A DNA stretch of 64,000 bases, from contig NZ_CP062229.1 of the NCBI RefSeq assembly GCF_024707545.1, forward strand, positions 620,001 to 684,000. Direction: 5' to 3'. The notes beneath the pieces were generated by a model. It was not told the origin of the DNA. It saw only the letters and a program-made list of their open reading frames with translations, and did no database searches. The translations under genes and the position numbers were made by a program. This DNA comes from Mesorhizobium onobrychidis (GTDB lineage Bacteria; Pseudomonadota; Alphaproteobacteria; Rhizobiales; Rhizobiaceae). The first letter of the stretch is position 1. Each line of letters starts with the position of its first letter. Of this stretch, positions 26,920-37,786 are shown piece by piece.

Positions 26920-27299
26920 GGAGTTCCCCCCGCGGGCGACGGGAGAAACATCCGGCGTTTCCGCGCAAATCAGGGCAAGGCGCGACGTTCCGGCACGTTT
27001 TTCCCTGATCGAATTGTCTGCTTTCCTCGTAATCACGATACGTCGGCTCTTATGCGGGGTCAACGGAATCAGCGGAAAGCCTGGGGTATCGGCTCCACCC
27101 CGAAAGCGGTGGTCGCGCCGAGTTCCCGGAGACCGCGAAGGCTCTGGATATCCAGTCATAGGGCTTTCCTTTCCATGGCCGCACCATGCGGCGCACCTTG
27201 GTGTCAGTCGCGAACGGACGCGGAAAGGTTCATGGGAGCCATGGCCGGAGAACCCCGGCCGGCCCGAGCAAAGGATGTTGGGCGGCCTTGCGCAGAATG
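26920..27299. other. Intergenic region between secreted operon and dnaK promoter
   Basis: No coding frame with a credible start or family match is seen on either strand in this stretch. It must hold the promoter of the leftward secreted-protein operon; no clear boxes were recognised. Confidence 0.5.
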
Positions 27300-27331
27300 C
27301 TTGCGCGCCGCGCAGCCTGTTCTTATATACG
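27300..27331 (+). promoter_or_regulatory. RpoH (sigma-32) type heat-shock promoter of dnaK
   Basis: CTTG (27300-27303), an 18-base spacer and CTTATATACG (27322-27331) fit the alphaproteobacterial RpoH consensus CTTG-N17/18-CYTATNTNNG. The leader to the dnaK ATG is about 110 bases. Confidence 0.75.
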
Positions 27332-27449
27332 CGCCAAGCCGTTCGACGCCGGAATGCCGGTTGCCGAAGCGGAATTTCTTGTGAACAGGGGCTTTCGTCG
27401 GAATGCCTGTACGGGTCCTGAGAGCCTGCTTAGCGGAGAGACTAGAAAA

Positions 27450-29366
<1,917 letters not shown>

Positions 29367-29391
29367 GCGGCCTGACGGCAGGTTTAGGCAG

Positions 29392-29420
29392 AAAGCCCGG
29401 CGCAAAGCCGGGCTTTTTTG
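29392..29420 (+). terminator. Rho-independent terminator after dnaK
   Basis: AAAGCCCGGC-GCAAA-GCCGGGCTTTTTTG is a canonical GC stem with a T-run, 26 bases after the dnaK stop. It should separate or attenuate dnaK from dnaJ, giving more DnaK than DnaJ. Confidence 0.9.
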
Positions 29421-29577
29421 CAACTCTGGCCGAAAAAATGCGGGCCTGATCGAAAAAATGCGAGCAAGCCCGCGTCGACACTGGCATCCAGGCCCTATCG
29501 CACCTAAATCGGAACAGCGTGCCGGCAAACGACGCAACAAGGCTTCTAGACGTTGAATATCCGGACTGCAGGAAAAG

Positions 29578-30708
29578 ATGAAAGCTGATTTCTACGAAAC
29601 GCTGGGCGTACAAAAGGGGGCCGACGAGAAGGAGCTCAAGGGCGCTTTCCGCAAGCTCGCCATGCAGTTCCATCCCGATCGCAATCCCGGCGACCATTCC
29701 TGCGAGCACAAGTTCAAGGAAATCAACGAGGCCTACGAGACGCTGAAGGACCCGCAGAAGCGCGCGGCCTATGATCGTTTCGGCCACGCCGCCTTCGAAC
29801 AGGGCGGCATGAACGGCGGCGCACACGGCTTCGGCGCCGGCGGCTTCGCCGACATCTTCGAGGATATTTTCGGCGACATGATGGGCGGGCGCCAGCGCCG
29901 CTCCTCAGGTGGGCGCGAGCGCGGCGCCGATCTGCGCTACAATATGGAAATCACGCTGGAGGAGGCGTTTACCGGCAAGACTGCGCAGATCCACGTGCCG
30001 GCGTCGATCTCCTGCACGGAATGCTCCGGCAGCGGCGCCAAGCCCGGCACCCAGCCCGTCACCTGCTCGATGTGCAACGGCCACGGCAAGGTGCGCGCCA
30101 CGCAAGGGTTCTTCTCGATCGAGCGCACCTGCCCGCAATGCCAGGGGCGTGGCCAGACCATCAAGGAGCCGTGCCCGAAATGCGCAGGCCAGGGCCGCGT
30201 CACCGAGGAGCGATCGCTGTCGGTCAACATCCCGGCCGGCATCGAGGATGGCACCCGCATCCGCCTTGCCAATGAGGGCGAGGCCGGCCTGCGGGGCGGC
30301 CCGTCGGGCGACCTCTATATTTTCCTGGCGGTCAAGCCGCACGAATTCTTCCAGCGCGACGGCGCCGATCTCTACTGCAAGGTGCCGATCTCGATGACGA
30401 CAGCCGCTCTCGGCGGTTCCTTCGAGGTGGCGACTCTGGACGGCACCCAGACGAAGGTGAAGGTGCCGGAAGGCACTCAGAACGGCCGCCAGTTCCGCCT
30501 CAAGGGCAAGGGCATGCCGGTGCTGCGCCAGCACAATGTCGGCGATCTCTATATCCAGACCGCGGTCGAGACGCCGCAAAACCTTTCCCGCCGCCAGCGC
30601 GAGCTGCTGGAGGAGTTCGAGCAGCTTTCCTCGAAGGATAATTCGCCCCAGTCGAGCGGCTTTTTTGCCCGCATGAAGGACTTCTTCGAAACCTTCGGCG
30701 AGCGCTGA
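29578..30708 (+). CDS. dnaJ: Chaperone protein DnaJ (Hsp40)
   Basis: A 376 aa type I Hsp40 that delivers clients to DnaK and stimulates its ATPase. J-domain at residues 5-70 with the HPD triad, then a Gly/Phe-rich linker (about 75-110), four zinc-binding CxxCxGxG repeats ([32 protein letters not shown]; about 145-215) and the C-terminal client domains. AGGAAAAG precedes the ATG. It lies 211 bases behind dnaK after a strong terminator, so read-through or its own promoter is needed. Confidence 0.97.
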   Translation: MKADFYETLGVQKGADEKELKGAFRKLAMQFHPDRNPGDHSCEHKFKEINEAYETLKDPQKRAAYDRFGHAAFEQGGMNGGAHGFGAGGFADIFEDIFGDMMGGRQRRSSGGRERGADLRYNMEITLEEAFTGKTAQIHVPASISCTECSGSGAKPGTQPVTCSMCNGHGKVRATQGFFSIERTCPQCQGRGQTIKEPCPKCAGQGRVTEERSLSVNIPAGIEDGTRIRLANEGEAGLRGGPSGDLYIFLAVKPHEFFQRDGADLYCKVPISMTTAALGGSFEVATLDGTQTKVKVPEGTQNGRQFRLKGKGMPVLRQHNVGDLYIQTAVETPQNLSRRQRELLEEFEQLSSKDNSPQSSGFFARMKDFFETFGER

Positions 30709-30850
30709 TACCGATTCCCGCCAATCGGGTGTAGAGTACAATTGAGCGGAAGCTTCCCCAGCGTCATCAACATCTTATACCGGCGTCCGCCTTGCCTTGG
30801 ACCCCGTAGCTGCTAAGTAGCCTCTCGGGGGAGCGTTCAGGAGAACTTGC

Positions 30851-31456
30851 ATGGCCCATGGTCCCGGATTGCGAAAGGCGCTGGCGGAAAAGTTCGACGA
30901 CGAACTGAAGTTCTTCAAGGGCTGGATCGACAAGCCGAAGGCGGTCGGTTCGATCGTGCCGACCAGTTCCATCACGGCCCGCAAGATGGCCTCCGTCGTC
31001 AACCCGAAATCGGGCCTGCCGGTGCTCGAAGTCGGGCCCGGCACCGGCGTCATCACCCGAGCCATCCTCGCCCAGGGCGTAAAGCCTGAAAATCTCTATG
31101 CGGTCGAATACTCCACCGATTTCGTGCGCCATCTGCGCCAGCTCTATCCCGGCGTCAACGTCATCGAGGGCGACGCCTTCAATCTCGATGCGACGCTCGG
31201 CGACAAGCGCGGCCTGACCTTCGATTCGGTCGTCTCCGGCGTGCCATTGCTCAATTTCCCGGTCGCCCAGCGCATCGCCTATGTCGAAAGCCTTCTCGAC
31301 CGCATCCCGACAGGCCGCCCGATCGTGCAGCTGACCTACGGCCCGCTGTCGCCGATCCCGCCCGGCCGCGGCGACTACACGGTCGAGCACTTCCATTTCG
31401 TCATCCGCAACATCCCGCCAACGCAGCTTTGGATCTACCGGCGCGGGGCGCATTGA
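30851..31456 (+). CDS. pmtA: Phosphatidylethanolamine N-methyltransferase
   Basis: A 201 aa SAM-dependent enzyme of the rhizobial PmtA group that methylates phosphatidylethanolamine three times to phosphatidylcholine at the inner membrane. The SAM motif VLEVGPGTGVITR is near residue 58 and EYSTDFVRHL near 85; the front helix FFKGWIDKPKAVGSIVPTSS is typical of the group. CAGGAGAAC precedes the ATG. Position next to dnaJ is conserved in rhizobia. Confidence 0.92.
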   Translation: MAHGPGLRKALAEKFDDELKFFKGWIDKPKAVGSIVPTSSITARKMASVVNPKSGLPVLEVGPGTGVITRAILAQGVKPENLYAVEYSTDFVRHLRQLYPGVNVIEGDAFNLDATLGDKRGLTFDSVVSGVPLLNFPVAQRIAYVESLLDRIPTGRPIVQLTYGPLSPIPPGRGDYTVEHFHFVIRNIPPTQLWIYRRGAH

Positions 31457-31515
31457 TCAGTATTTGGGATTTGAGACGTGCTTGGCCTATACCTGTCCGC
31501 TGACAAAGGTGGCCA

Positions 31516-32112
31516 ATGGCAGTGATCCCGAAAATTCTCGTCTTCGCGGGCTCGATTCGCACTGGCGCCTACAGCGGCAGGACCGCCGATGTCGCGCAGA
31601 AGGAACTTGCCATGCAGGGCGCCGAGGTGACCCGCATCTCGCTTGCCGACTATCCGCTGCCGATCCTGGACGAGGACCTGGAAAAGGAGAAAGGCGTTCC
31701 CGAAAACGCCATCAAGCTCGCCCGGCAGATCGCCGCCCATGACGGGCTGCTGATCGCGACGCCCGAATATAACGGCTCCATCCCGCCGCTGCTCAAGAAT
31801 ACCATCGACTGGGTGAGCCGGGTGCGCACGGATGACGGGCGGTCGTTCAGGCCGTTCACCGGCAAGCCCGCTGGCCTTTGTTCGTCTTCCAAGGGACACT
31901 TCGCCGGAGTACGCTGCATCAACCATCTGCGCGCCGTGCTGGTGCGCTGCCAGATGGAGGTGGTGACGCCGGAGTGCTCGGTGCCGGAGGGCGGCAATGC
32001 CTTCGACGAGGACGGAAATTTCAGGGACGAGAGACTGCACAGATCGATGGAGCACCTATGCCGCACGCTGATCGAAACCTCGCGCATGCTGTCGAAGCGG
32101 ATCGAGGCTTGA
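31516..32112 (+). CDS. NADPH-dependent FMN reductase (ChrR/SsuE-like flavodoxin fold)
   Basis: A 198 aa flavodoxin-fold protein. The FMN phosphate loop [13 protein letters not shown] is at residues 9-21 and [15 protein letters not shown], the second FMN contact, near 82-96. The family reduces quinones, azo dyes, chromate or FMN using NAD(P)H. It lies between pmtA and pyrF on the same strand, 60 bases behind pmtA and 20 bases before pyrF. Confidence 0.88.
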   Translation: MAVIPKILVFAGSIRTGAYSGRTADVAQKELAMQGAEVTRISLADYPLPILDEDLEKEKGVPENAIKLARQIAAHDGLLIATPEYNGSIPPLLKNTIDWVSRVRTDDGRSFRPFTGKPAGLCSSSKGHFAGVRCINHLRAVLVRCQMEVVTPECSVPEGGNAFDEDGNFRDERLHRSMEHLCRTLIETSRMLSKRIEA

Positions 32113-32132
32113 TCCGGGAGCGCGCCAGCACC

Positions 32133-32816
32133 ATGCAAGACAGGCTGATCGTCGGCCTTGACGTGCCGACGCTGAAAGAAGCCGAGAAAGCGGTGCGCGA
32201 GCTCGACGGGATCGTCTCCTTCTACAAGATCGGTTATCAGCTCGCTTTCGCCGGCGGCCTCGACTTCGCCCGCGAGCTCGCCAGCGGCGGCACCAGGATC
32301 TTCCTCGACATGAAGCTGCTCGACATCGACAACACGGTGGCCAGGGGTGTCGAGGCGATCGCCGGGATGGGCATGACCATGCTGACTCTGCACGCCTATC
32401 CGAAGACGATGAAGGCAGCAGTCGAGGCCGCCAGGGGCAGCGATCTCTGCCTGCTCGGCGTCACCGTGCTGACTTCGATGGACGAGCAGGACGTGATCGA
32501 CGCCGGCTATGAGCATGACCCGCATACGCTGGTGCTGAGGCGCTCCGAGCAGGCGCTGCATGCCGGCATGGGCGGCATCGTCTGCTCGGCGGAGGAAGCG
32601 GAAGCGGTGCGCCGGATCGTCGGCCCCAACATGGCCGTCGTCACGCCGGGAATACGGCCCAAGGGCAGCGACCATGGCGACCAGAAACGCGTGGTCACGC
32701 CGGCGCAAGCGATCCGCAACGGCTCCAGCCATCTCGTCGTCGGACGGCCGATCGTCGGCGCGCCAGACAGGCGGGCGGTCGCGGAAGCCATTCTTGATGA
32801 AATGCGCTCGGCCTAA
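32133..32816 (+). CDS. pyrF: Orotidine 5'-phosphate decarboxylase
   Basis: A 227 aa TIM-barrel enzyme for the last step of UMP synthesis. IVGLDVPT opens the barrel, the catalytic tetrad motif [11 protein letters not shown] is near 59-69, and the phosphate-gripping end TPGIRP and VVGRPI are near 178 and 205. The ATG at 32133 is chosen; an in-frame TTG 24 bases upstream just behind the FMN reductase frame is possible. GGGAG lies about 12 bases upstream. It is part of the pmtA-side cluster. Confidence 0.95.
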   Translation: MQDRLIVGLDVPTLKEAEKAVRELDGIVSFYKIGYQLAFAGGLDFARELASGGTRIFLDMKLLDIDNTVARGVEAIAGMGMTMLTLHAYPKTMKAAVEAARGSDLCLLGVTVLTSMDEQDVIDAGYEHDPHTLVLRRSEQALHAGMGGIVCSAEEAEAVRRIVGPNMAVVTPGIRPKGSDHGDQKRVVTPAQAIRNGSSHLVVGRPIVGAPDRRAVAEAILDEMRSA

Positions 32817-32845
32817 ACGCCAAGGAACAATTTCGGAGAAGAAGG

Positions 32846-33133
32846 ATGCCCAAGGGATACTGGATCGCCCGCGTCGATGTGCGCGATGCGGAAGGCTATA
32901 AGGACTATGTTGCCGCCGCCAAACCGGCCTTCGAACGTTTCGGCGCCGTTTTCCTGGCACGTGGCGGTGCGCATGAAAAGGCCGAAGGGCCGGGCCGCGA
33001 CCGCAATGTGATCATCGAGTTTCCGTCATTGACTGCGGCGCGCGATTGCTACCACTCGCCCGAATACCAGCGCGCCGTCGCGATCCGCCAGAAAGTGGCC
33101 GACGGCGAGATCGTGCTGGTCGAAGGGGTTTAG
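32846..33133 (+). CDS. DUF1330 domain protein
   Basis: A 95 aa single-domain ferredoxin-like alpha/beta protein of the DUF1330 family (MPKGYWIARVDVRD at the start, FPSLTAARDCYHSPEYQ near 58-74). The family is related to dimeric alpha-beta barrel proteins; the function is unknown. It starts 29 bases after pyrF with AGAAGAAGG in front and probably shares its transcript. It converges on a decayed cupin gene. Confidence 0.88.
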   Translation: MPKGYWIARVDVRDAEGYKDYVAAAKPAFERFGAVFLARGGAHEKAEGPGRDRNVIIEFPSLTAARDCYHSPEYQRAVAIRQKVADGEIVLVEGV

Positions 33134-33200
33134 TTGAGCGGCAACCGCCGTGGCGTGCGTGGTCTCATCGGAAACGCTAGCGAGCATGCACCTGCAGTGA

Positions 33201-33554
33201 TCAGACCGAATGCAGGATGTAAAGCTTGCGCGTTTTCTCGTGGATGGTCCATTCGCCCTGCCAGCCAAGCGGCAGGACGAGCAATTCGCCGGGTCCGACA
33301 TTCTTGGCCGCGCCGTCGGGACCATGCAGCGTCACACGGCCGGAGACGATGTGGCAAATCTCGGAATTCATATCTCGGCGCGCGGTGAACCGGCCCTGCG
33401 AACATTCCCAGACACCGACTTCGATCTTGCCATCATCCGAAGTTCAGAGGGTGTTGGCTGCTTCCTGCTGATCGCCTTCCACCGAGGTGGGTTTCGGCTG
33501 GGGCTCACCGAGGTCGATATGCGCAAGGTGAGCAAAGGTCTTGAAGTCGATCAT
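33201..33554 (-). pseudogene. Cupin-domain protein interrupted by in-frame TGA
   Basis: From the ATG at 33554 the frame codes MIDFKTFAHL..., meets TGA at 33446-33444 (codon 37), then continues in the same frame as a complete small cupin (TSDDGKIEVGVWECSQG, ICHIVSGRVTLHGPDG, LVLPLGWQGEWTIHEKT) to the stop at 33201. The total is 118 codons, the normal size for such EutQ/DUF861-like cupins. The stop lies where TLW-TSDDG would fit, so TGG to TGA is the likely lesion. It follows the FAD oxidase by 25 bases and is the last gene of the polyamine operon. Confidence 0.85.
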
Positions 33555-33579
33555 TCCTAAATCCTCGAGGTGATGCGGT

Positions 33580-34965
33580 TCAGTGGCCGGTGATGCGATC
33601 GGCCAAGGCCGCCAGCCGCGATGTGCGCGGCAGCCCCTTTGCTTCCCGCTCGTCGGCAATTCGATAGAGCTGATACATCGAATGCACGCCGAGCCAGCGC
33701 AGCGGCTCCGGCTCCCATTTGCGCACGGTTCGATTGACCCAGGGAAGCCGCGTCAGCTCGGTGTCGTTGCCCAGCAGCAGATCCCTCAGAGTGCGTCCCG
33801 AGAGGTTCGAGGTGGAAACGCCGAGGCCGACATAACCGCCTGCCCAGCCTATTCCGGTCTGCCTGTCAAAGCCCACCGTCGTGCACCAGTCGCGCGGCAC
33901 GCCCAGCGTTCCACACCACGCGTGGTCGAGCCTGAGCCCCTTGGTCTGCGGCAGAAGCGTCGTTAGGATCTTGTGCAGCTTGTCGATCGTCGCCTGCTGG
34001 GTAACACCTCGAACGTCGGTTTTCGAGCCGAACCGATAGGGCACCCCGCGCCCGCCCATGGCAATGCGCCCTTCCCGGGTGCGCTGCGCGTAGCAGTATG
34101 TGTGCGCGGCGTCGCCGAGCACCTCGTAGCCGTTCCAGCCGATTTCGCTCCACAGTTTTTCGGACAACGGCTCGGTGACGACGATGGCGCTGTTGAGCGC
34201 CAACCAAAGTCTCTCGTGGCCGGCAATTCCCGCTGTGAAGCCCTCGGTGGCGCGCACGATCTTTTCGGCCCGCACCACGCCCCGGTTGGTTGCGACCTTG
34301 CCCTTCTCGATCGACAGCACGGTGGTCTGTTCGTAGATCGGGACACCGAGGCGTTCCACTGCCTTGGCGAGCCCCTGCACCAGCTTTGCGGGCTGAACCC
34401 GCGCAACTTTCTTGATAACGAAGGCGCCGCGCGCGTTGTGTACCGCTATGCGCCGGCGCATCTCGGCAGCATCGATATACCCCACGCGTTCGTCGGTCAG
34501 CTCCCAGGATCTGGCATGGGCATACATCGCCTTGGCGCGCTGCTCCTGCGCCTCGTTGGTTGCGACCAGCAGTTCGTCGGTACGGCGAATGTCGGCGTCG
34601 ATGCCTTGGGTTTCCGCGACCGATATGACCTCGTTCACCGTGCCCATCATTGCCGCCTGCATGGCGATGACTCCGCGGCGCGACGATTCCTTCTCATATT
34701 TTTCGCGCGACCACGAGAACCCGCCGGACAGCCAGCCGCCATTGCGTCCCGAAGCACCGAAGCCGGCGAACTCCTTCTCGACGATGACAATGTTGAGGTG
34801 CGGGGCTGCCTGCTTCAGATAGTAGGCGGTCCAAAGGCCGGTGTAGCCGGCCCCGACGATGCAAACGTCGGCGACGATATCGCCCGGCAGCGGCGGCCGA
34901 TAGCCGGGCACGCCGCCGATGTCGGCATACCAGAATGACACGTCGCCGTTCTTCTTCACGTCCAT
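33580..34965 (-). CDS. FAD-dependent amine oxidase (gamma-glutamylputrescine oxidase-like)
   Basis: A 461 aa DAO-family flavoprotein. The dinucleotide motif VCIVGAGYTGLWTAYYL is at residues 34-50, followed by FGASGRNGGWLSGG near 68-81; the C-terminal FAD contact GGYVGLGVSTSNL is near 390. Enzymes of this subgroup (PuuB/OrdL-like) oxidise gamma-glutamylputrescine or related amines. Clustering with a Pot-type importer and an XRE-cupin regulator supports amine catabolism; glutamyl-ligase and aldehyde dehydrogenase partners are absent. It starts 25 bases after the ATPase gene. Confidence 0.85.
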   Translation of the reverse strand: MDVKKNGDVSFWYADIGGVPGYRPPLPGDIVADVCIVGAGYTGLWTAYYLKQAAPHLNIVIVEKEFAGFGASGRNGGWLSGGFSWSREKYEKESSRRGVIAMQAAMMGTVNEVISVAETQGIDADIRRTDELLVATNEAQEQRAKAMYAHARSWELTDERVGYIDAAEMRRRIAVHNARGAFVIKKVARVQPAKLVQGLAKAVERLGVPIYEQTTVLSIEKGKVATNRGVVRAEKIVRATEGFTAGIAGHERLWLALNSAIVVTEPLSEKLWSEIGWNGYEVLGDAAHTYCYAQRTREGRIAMGGRGVPYRFGSKTDVRGVTQQATIDKLHKILTTLLPQTKGLRLDHAWCGTLGVPRDWCTTVGFDRQTGIGWAGGYVGLGVSTSNLSGRTLRDLLLGNDTELTRLPWVNRTVRKWEPEPLRWLGVHSMYQLYRIADEREAKGLPRTSRLAALADRITGH

Positions 34966-34989
34966 TGTCGCGATTTTCCCAGATAAGAT

Positions 34990-36099
34990 TCAGGTCAGCG
35001 TGAAATCGGCGTTTTCGTCGTCCGCCAACAGCTTCACGTCGCTGCCAGCGAATATGAGGTCGACCTCGTCGCCGATGGCGAAGGTCTCGGCGTCCAGCGT
35101 CGAACGCACGATCGCCTTGGAGGTGTCGGCCAGCACGACCTCGTATTTGGAGCCAGATCCGAGGTAGATGGCCTCGCCGATGCGCCCGGGCAGGGTGTTT
35201 CGATCCTGTCCGCCCTTTCCTCGCCTGGCGAGGCTCAGCTTCTCCGGCCGCAGCAGCATCACGGGCTTGGCGCCGGCGGCAAGGCGTTTGGCGGCAGCCA
35301 CTTTCCGTCCGGCTATGTCGATGGCGGTCCCGTTGCCGGAGGTGGAGGCTGCGCCACGCAGTATCGTCGAGTCGCCGACGAACTTTCCGACGAACAAGGT
35401 CTCGGGCTCGTCGTAGAGCTGGCGGCCGGTGCCGATCTGCTCGATGCGTCCCTGGTTGAACACGGCGATGCGGTCCGAGAGCACCAGCGCCTCTTCCTGG
35501 TCGTGCGTGACGTAAACGAAGGTGGTGCCCAGTTCCCGGTGGATCCGTTTGATTTCGAGTTGCAGCCATTCACGCAGCTTCTTGTCGAGCGCGCCGAGCG
35601 GCTCGTCCATCAGGAGCAGTGGCGGGTCGAATACGATGGCACGCGCCAGCGCGACGCGCTGCTGCTGCCCGCCGGAGAGCTCGCTAGGGAAGCGGTGGCC
35701 GAAATCCGCCATCTTCACCATGTCCAGCGCCTTGCGCACCCGGGCCGCGCGATCGGGATTGGCGATGCCGCGTAAGGTCAGCGGATATGCAACGTTCCTG
35801 CTCACCGTCATATGCGGAAACAGCGCGTAGTGCTGGAAGACCACGCCGATGTTGCGTTTGTGCGCCGGTACGCCGATGACGCTCTTGCCGCCGACATCAA
35901 GCGAACCCGAGCTGACCTCGGTGAAGCCGGCGATGACGTTGAGCGTGGTCGTCTTGCCCGAACCGCTGGGTCCGAGCAGCGTCATGAACTCCCCCGGCTC
36001 GATGCGCAGCGAGACCTTATCGAGAGCGATGAAGCTGCCATAGTGTTTGCTGACGGATTTGAGATCGATGGCTGCGCCGCGGGTCGATGGTGAGGCCAT
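34990..36099 (-). CDS. Polyamine-type ABC transporter ATP-binding protein (PotA-like)
   Basis: A 369 aa ATPase: Walker A GPSGSGKTT near 44, Q-loop VFQHYALFPH, signature [10 protein letters not shown] near 143, Walker B LLLMDEP and switch His in THD, then a TOBE domain (about 290-360). PotA/PotG-type proteins drive putrescine or spermidine uptake. Its ATG lies 1 base after the stop of the second permease gene, so expression is coupled. Confidence 0.9.
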   Translation of the reverse strand: MASPSTRGAAIDLKSVSKHYGSFIALDKVSLRIEPGEFMTLLGPSGSGKTTTLNVIAGFTEVSSGSLDVGGKSVIGVPAHKRNIGVVFQHYALFPHMTVSRNVAYPLTLRGIANPDRAARVRKALDMVKMADFGHRFPSELSGGQQQRVALARAIVFDPPLLLMDEPLGALDKKLREWLQLEIKRIHRELGTTFVYVTHDQEEALVLSDRIAVFNQGRIEQIGTGRQLYDEPETLFVGKFVGDSTILRGAASTSGNGTAIDIAGRKVAAAKRLAAGAKPVMLLRPEKLSLARRGKGGQDRNTLPGRIGEAIYLGSGSKYEVVLADTSKAIVRSTLDAETFAIGDEVDLIFAGSDVKLLADDENADFTLT

Positions 36100-36100
36100 G

Positions 36101-36886
36101 TCAACGTTTTCCCTGTCTCGAGCCGATCAGCAGCCCGACCCCGATCACCAGCGACGTCACGATGAAGAGCAGCGTGCCCACCGCCGCGACCGTGGGGTCG
36201 GCGTCCCGGGTGATGCTCGAGAAGATCTGGACCGGCAGTGTCTTCAGGTAAGGGCTGGTGATGAACAGCGCGACGATGATCTCGTCGAACGAGGTCACGA
36301 ACGCAAACAGCAGGCCCGACAAAATCCCGGGCGCGATCAGCGGCAACGTCACCGTCCTGAACGCCGTCAGCCGGGTCGCGCCGAGACTGGCCGCAGCAGT
36401 CTCCAGCCGTTTGTCGAAGACTTCCAGGCTGGCGGAGACGGCGATGATGACGAACGGAACGGCGAGCATCGTGTGGGCCAGCACGAAGCCGGTCATGGTG
36501 CCGACCAAACGCGTATCGAGATAGACCGCATAGATTCCGACAGCGAGCACCACCCCCGGCACAACCATTGGCGTGATCAGCAGAGCGCGCAGCACGCCGC
36601 TGACGCGGCTTTTCATGCGATCGAGACCGAACGCCGCCAGCGTGCCGATGACGGTGGCGAACACCGCCGTGACGACGGCAACCTTGAGCGAACCGATCAG
36701 GCTCGCCGACCATTCGGGGTTGGTGAAAAAGTTCTGGTACCACTGCCAGGAAAAGCCGGATGGCGGAAATGCCAGCGACTTCTTGTCGTTGAACGACATC
36801 GGCACGACGACGATTGTCGGTGCGACCAGCCAGACCGCGACGAGCAGGCAGAACAGACCGAGCAGGATTCGACCGGGCTGTTTCAT
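36101..36886 (-). CDS. Polyamine-type ABC transporter permease (PotC/PotI-like)
   Basis: A 261 aa inner-membrane protein with about six transmembrane segments (the first at residues 8-28) and the EAA loop LETAAASLGATRLTAFRTV near 165. Start ATG at 36886 shares one base with the TGA of the preceding permease (TGATG), which marks coupling. A longer frame upstream overlaps that gene and is not used. Confidence 0.88.
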   Translation of the reverse strand: MKQPGRILLGLFCLLVAVWLVAPTIVVVPMSFNDKKSLAFPPSGFSWQWYQNFFTNPEWSASLIGSLKVAVVTAVFATVIGTLAAFGLDRMKSRVSGVLRALLITPMVVPGVVLAVGIYAVYLDTRLVGTMTGFVLAHTMLAVPFVIIAVSASLEVFDKRLETAAASLGATRLTAFRTVTLPLIAPGILSGLLFAFVTSFDEIIVALFITSPYLKTLPVQIFSSITRDADPTVAAVGTLLFIVTSLVIGVGLLIGSRQGKR

Positions 36887-37776
36887 CAGCGTCTCGAGCC
36901 CTTCTTGTGCGGTTGGCGCGACAGCGGTGCTGCAAGCGCGAGCAGGACGAAGGTCGCGATCAACAACACCACACCCATCGCACCGCCGCGACCCCAGTTG
37001 AGCAGGCTGAGCACCTGGTTCTGGATCAGGGTCGAGAGCATGGTCGAACGCGGACCGCCGAGCAGCGCGGGGGTGATGTAGAACCCGAGCGCAAGAATGA
37101 ACACGATGATGGCGCCGGCGTAGACGCCCGGAAGCGAGAGCGGCATATAGACCTGGGCAAAGGCGCGCGCTGGGCTCGCGCCGAGGCTTCGTGCCGCCTG
37201 CATGAGCCGCAGGTCGATCGTCTTCATCACCGAATAGAGTGGCAGGATCATGAACGGCAACAGCACCTGCGCCATGCCGATCACCACGCCAGTCTGCGTG
37301 CGGATCAGCTTGACCGGGCCGAAGCCGACTGCCCGGATGACGGAGTTGATCACGCCGGAGTCCTGCAAAAGGATGACCCATGCCAGGGTGCGCACCACGC
37401 CGCTCACCCAGAACGGCACCAGCACGCACAGGATGAGGACAAGCCGCATCTTGGGTCCGACTGCGGTCATCACATAGGCATAGGGATAGCCGGCAATGAG
37501 ACATACCAATGTCACCCAAGCCGAGATCGCAAAGGTCCGCTGAAGTACGGTCAGGTTGACCGGTGTGCCGAAGAACCAGGCATAGTTCTGCCATCCCCAT
37601 TGCGGTTCGGAAAAGCTGCGCAAGGTCACGATGGCGAGCGGCAGGCCCAGGCAGACAACGAGCAACAGCAGCGCCGGCGCGACGAGCCAGAAAGCCTGTC
37701 CGCGAAACCAGCGCCGCCGGTCGCCTGCCGCGACAGCCGGAACATTGTTCCGGCTGTCGGTTGCTCTCGTTGCCAT
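36886..37776 (-). CDS. Polyamine-type ABC transporter permease (PotB/PotH-like)
   Basis: A 296 aa permease with an N-terminal cytoplasmic tail and about six membrane segments, beginning with FWLVAPALLLLVVCLGLPL (29-47); the EAA loop MQAARSLGASPARAF is near 200. It pairs with the downstream permease. It starts 10 bases behind the binding-protein gene. Confidence 0.88.
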   Translation of the reverse strand: MATRATDSRNNVPAVAAGDRRRWFRGQAFWLVAPALLLLVVCLGLPLAIVTLRSFSEPQWGWQNYAWFFGTPVNLTVLQRTFAISAWVTLVCLIAGYPYAYVMTAVGPKMRLVLILCVLVPFWVSGVVRTLAWVILLQDSGVINSVIRAVGFGPVKLIRTQTGVVIGMAQVLLPFMILPLYSVMKTIDLRLMQAARSLGASPARAFAQVYMPLSLPGVYAGAIIVFILALGFYITPALLGGPRSTMLSTLIQNQVLSLLNWGRGGAMGVVLLIATFVLLALAAPLSRQPHKKGSRR

Positions 37777-37786
37777 GGTGGCGGAC

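Noticed and set aside
26774..27421. Plus-strand open frames between the secreted operon and dnaK
   Set aside because: They overlap the N-terminal part of the secreted protein and the heat-shock promoter and have no domain.
33444..33446. TGA as a selenocysteine codon in the cupin
   Set aside because: No SECIS-like stem or selenoprotein family is evident, and Trp suits the position; a nonsense mutation is simpler.
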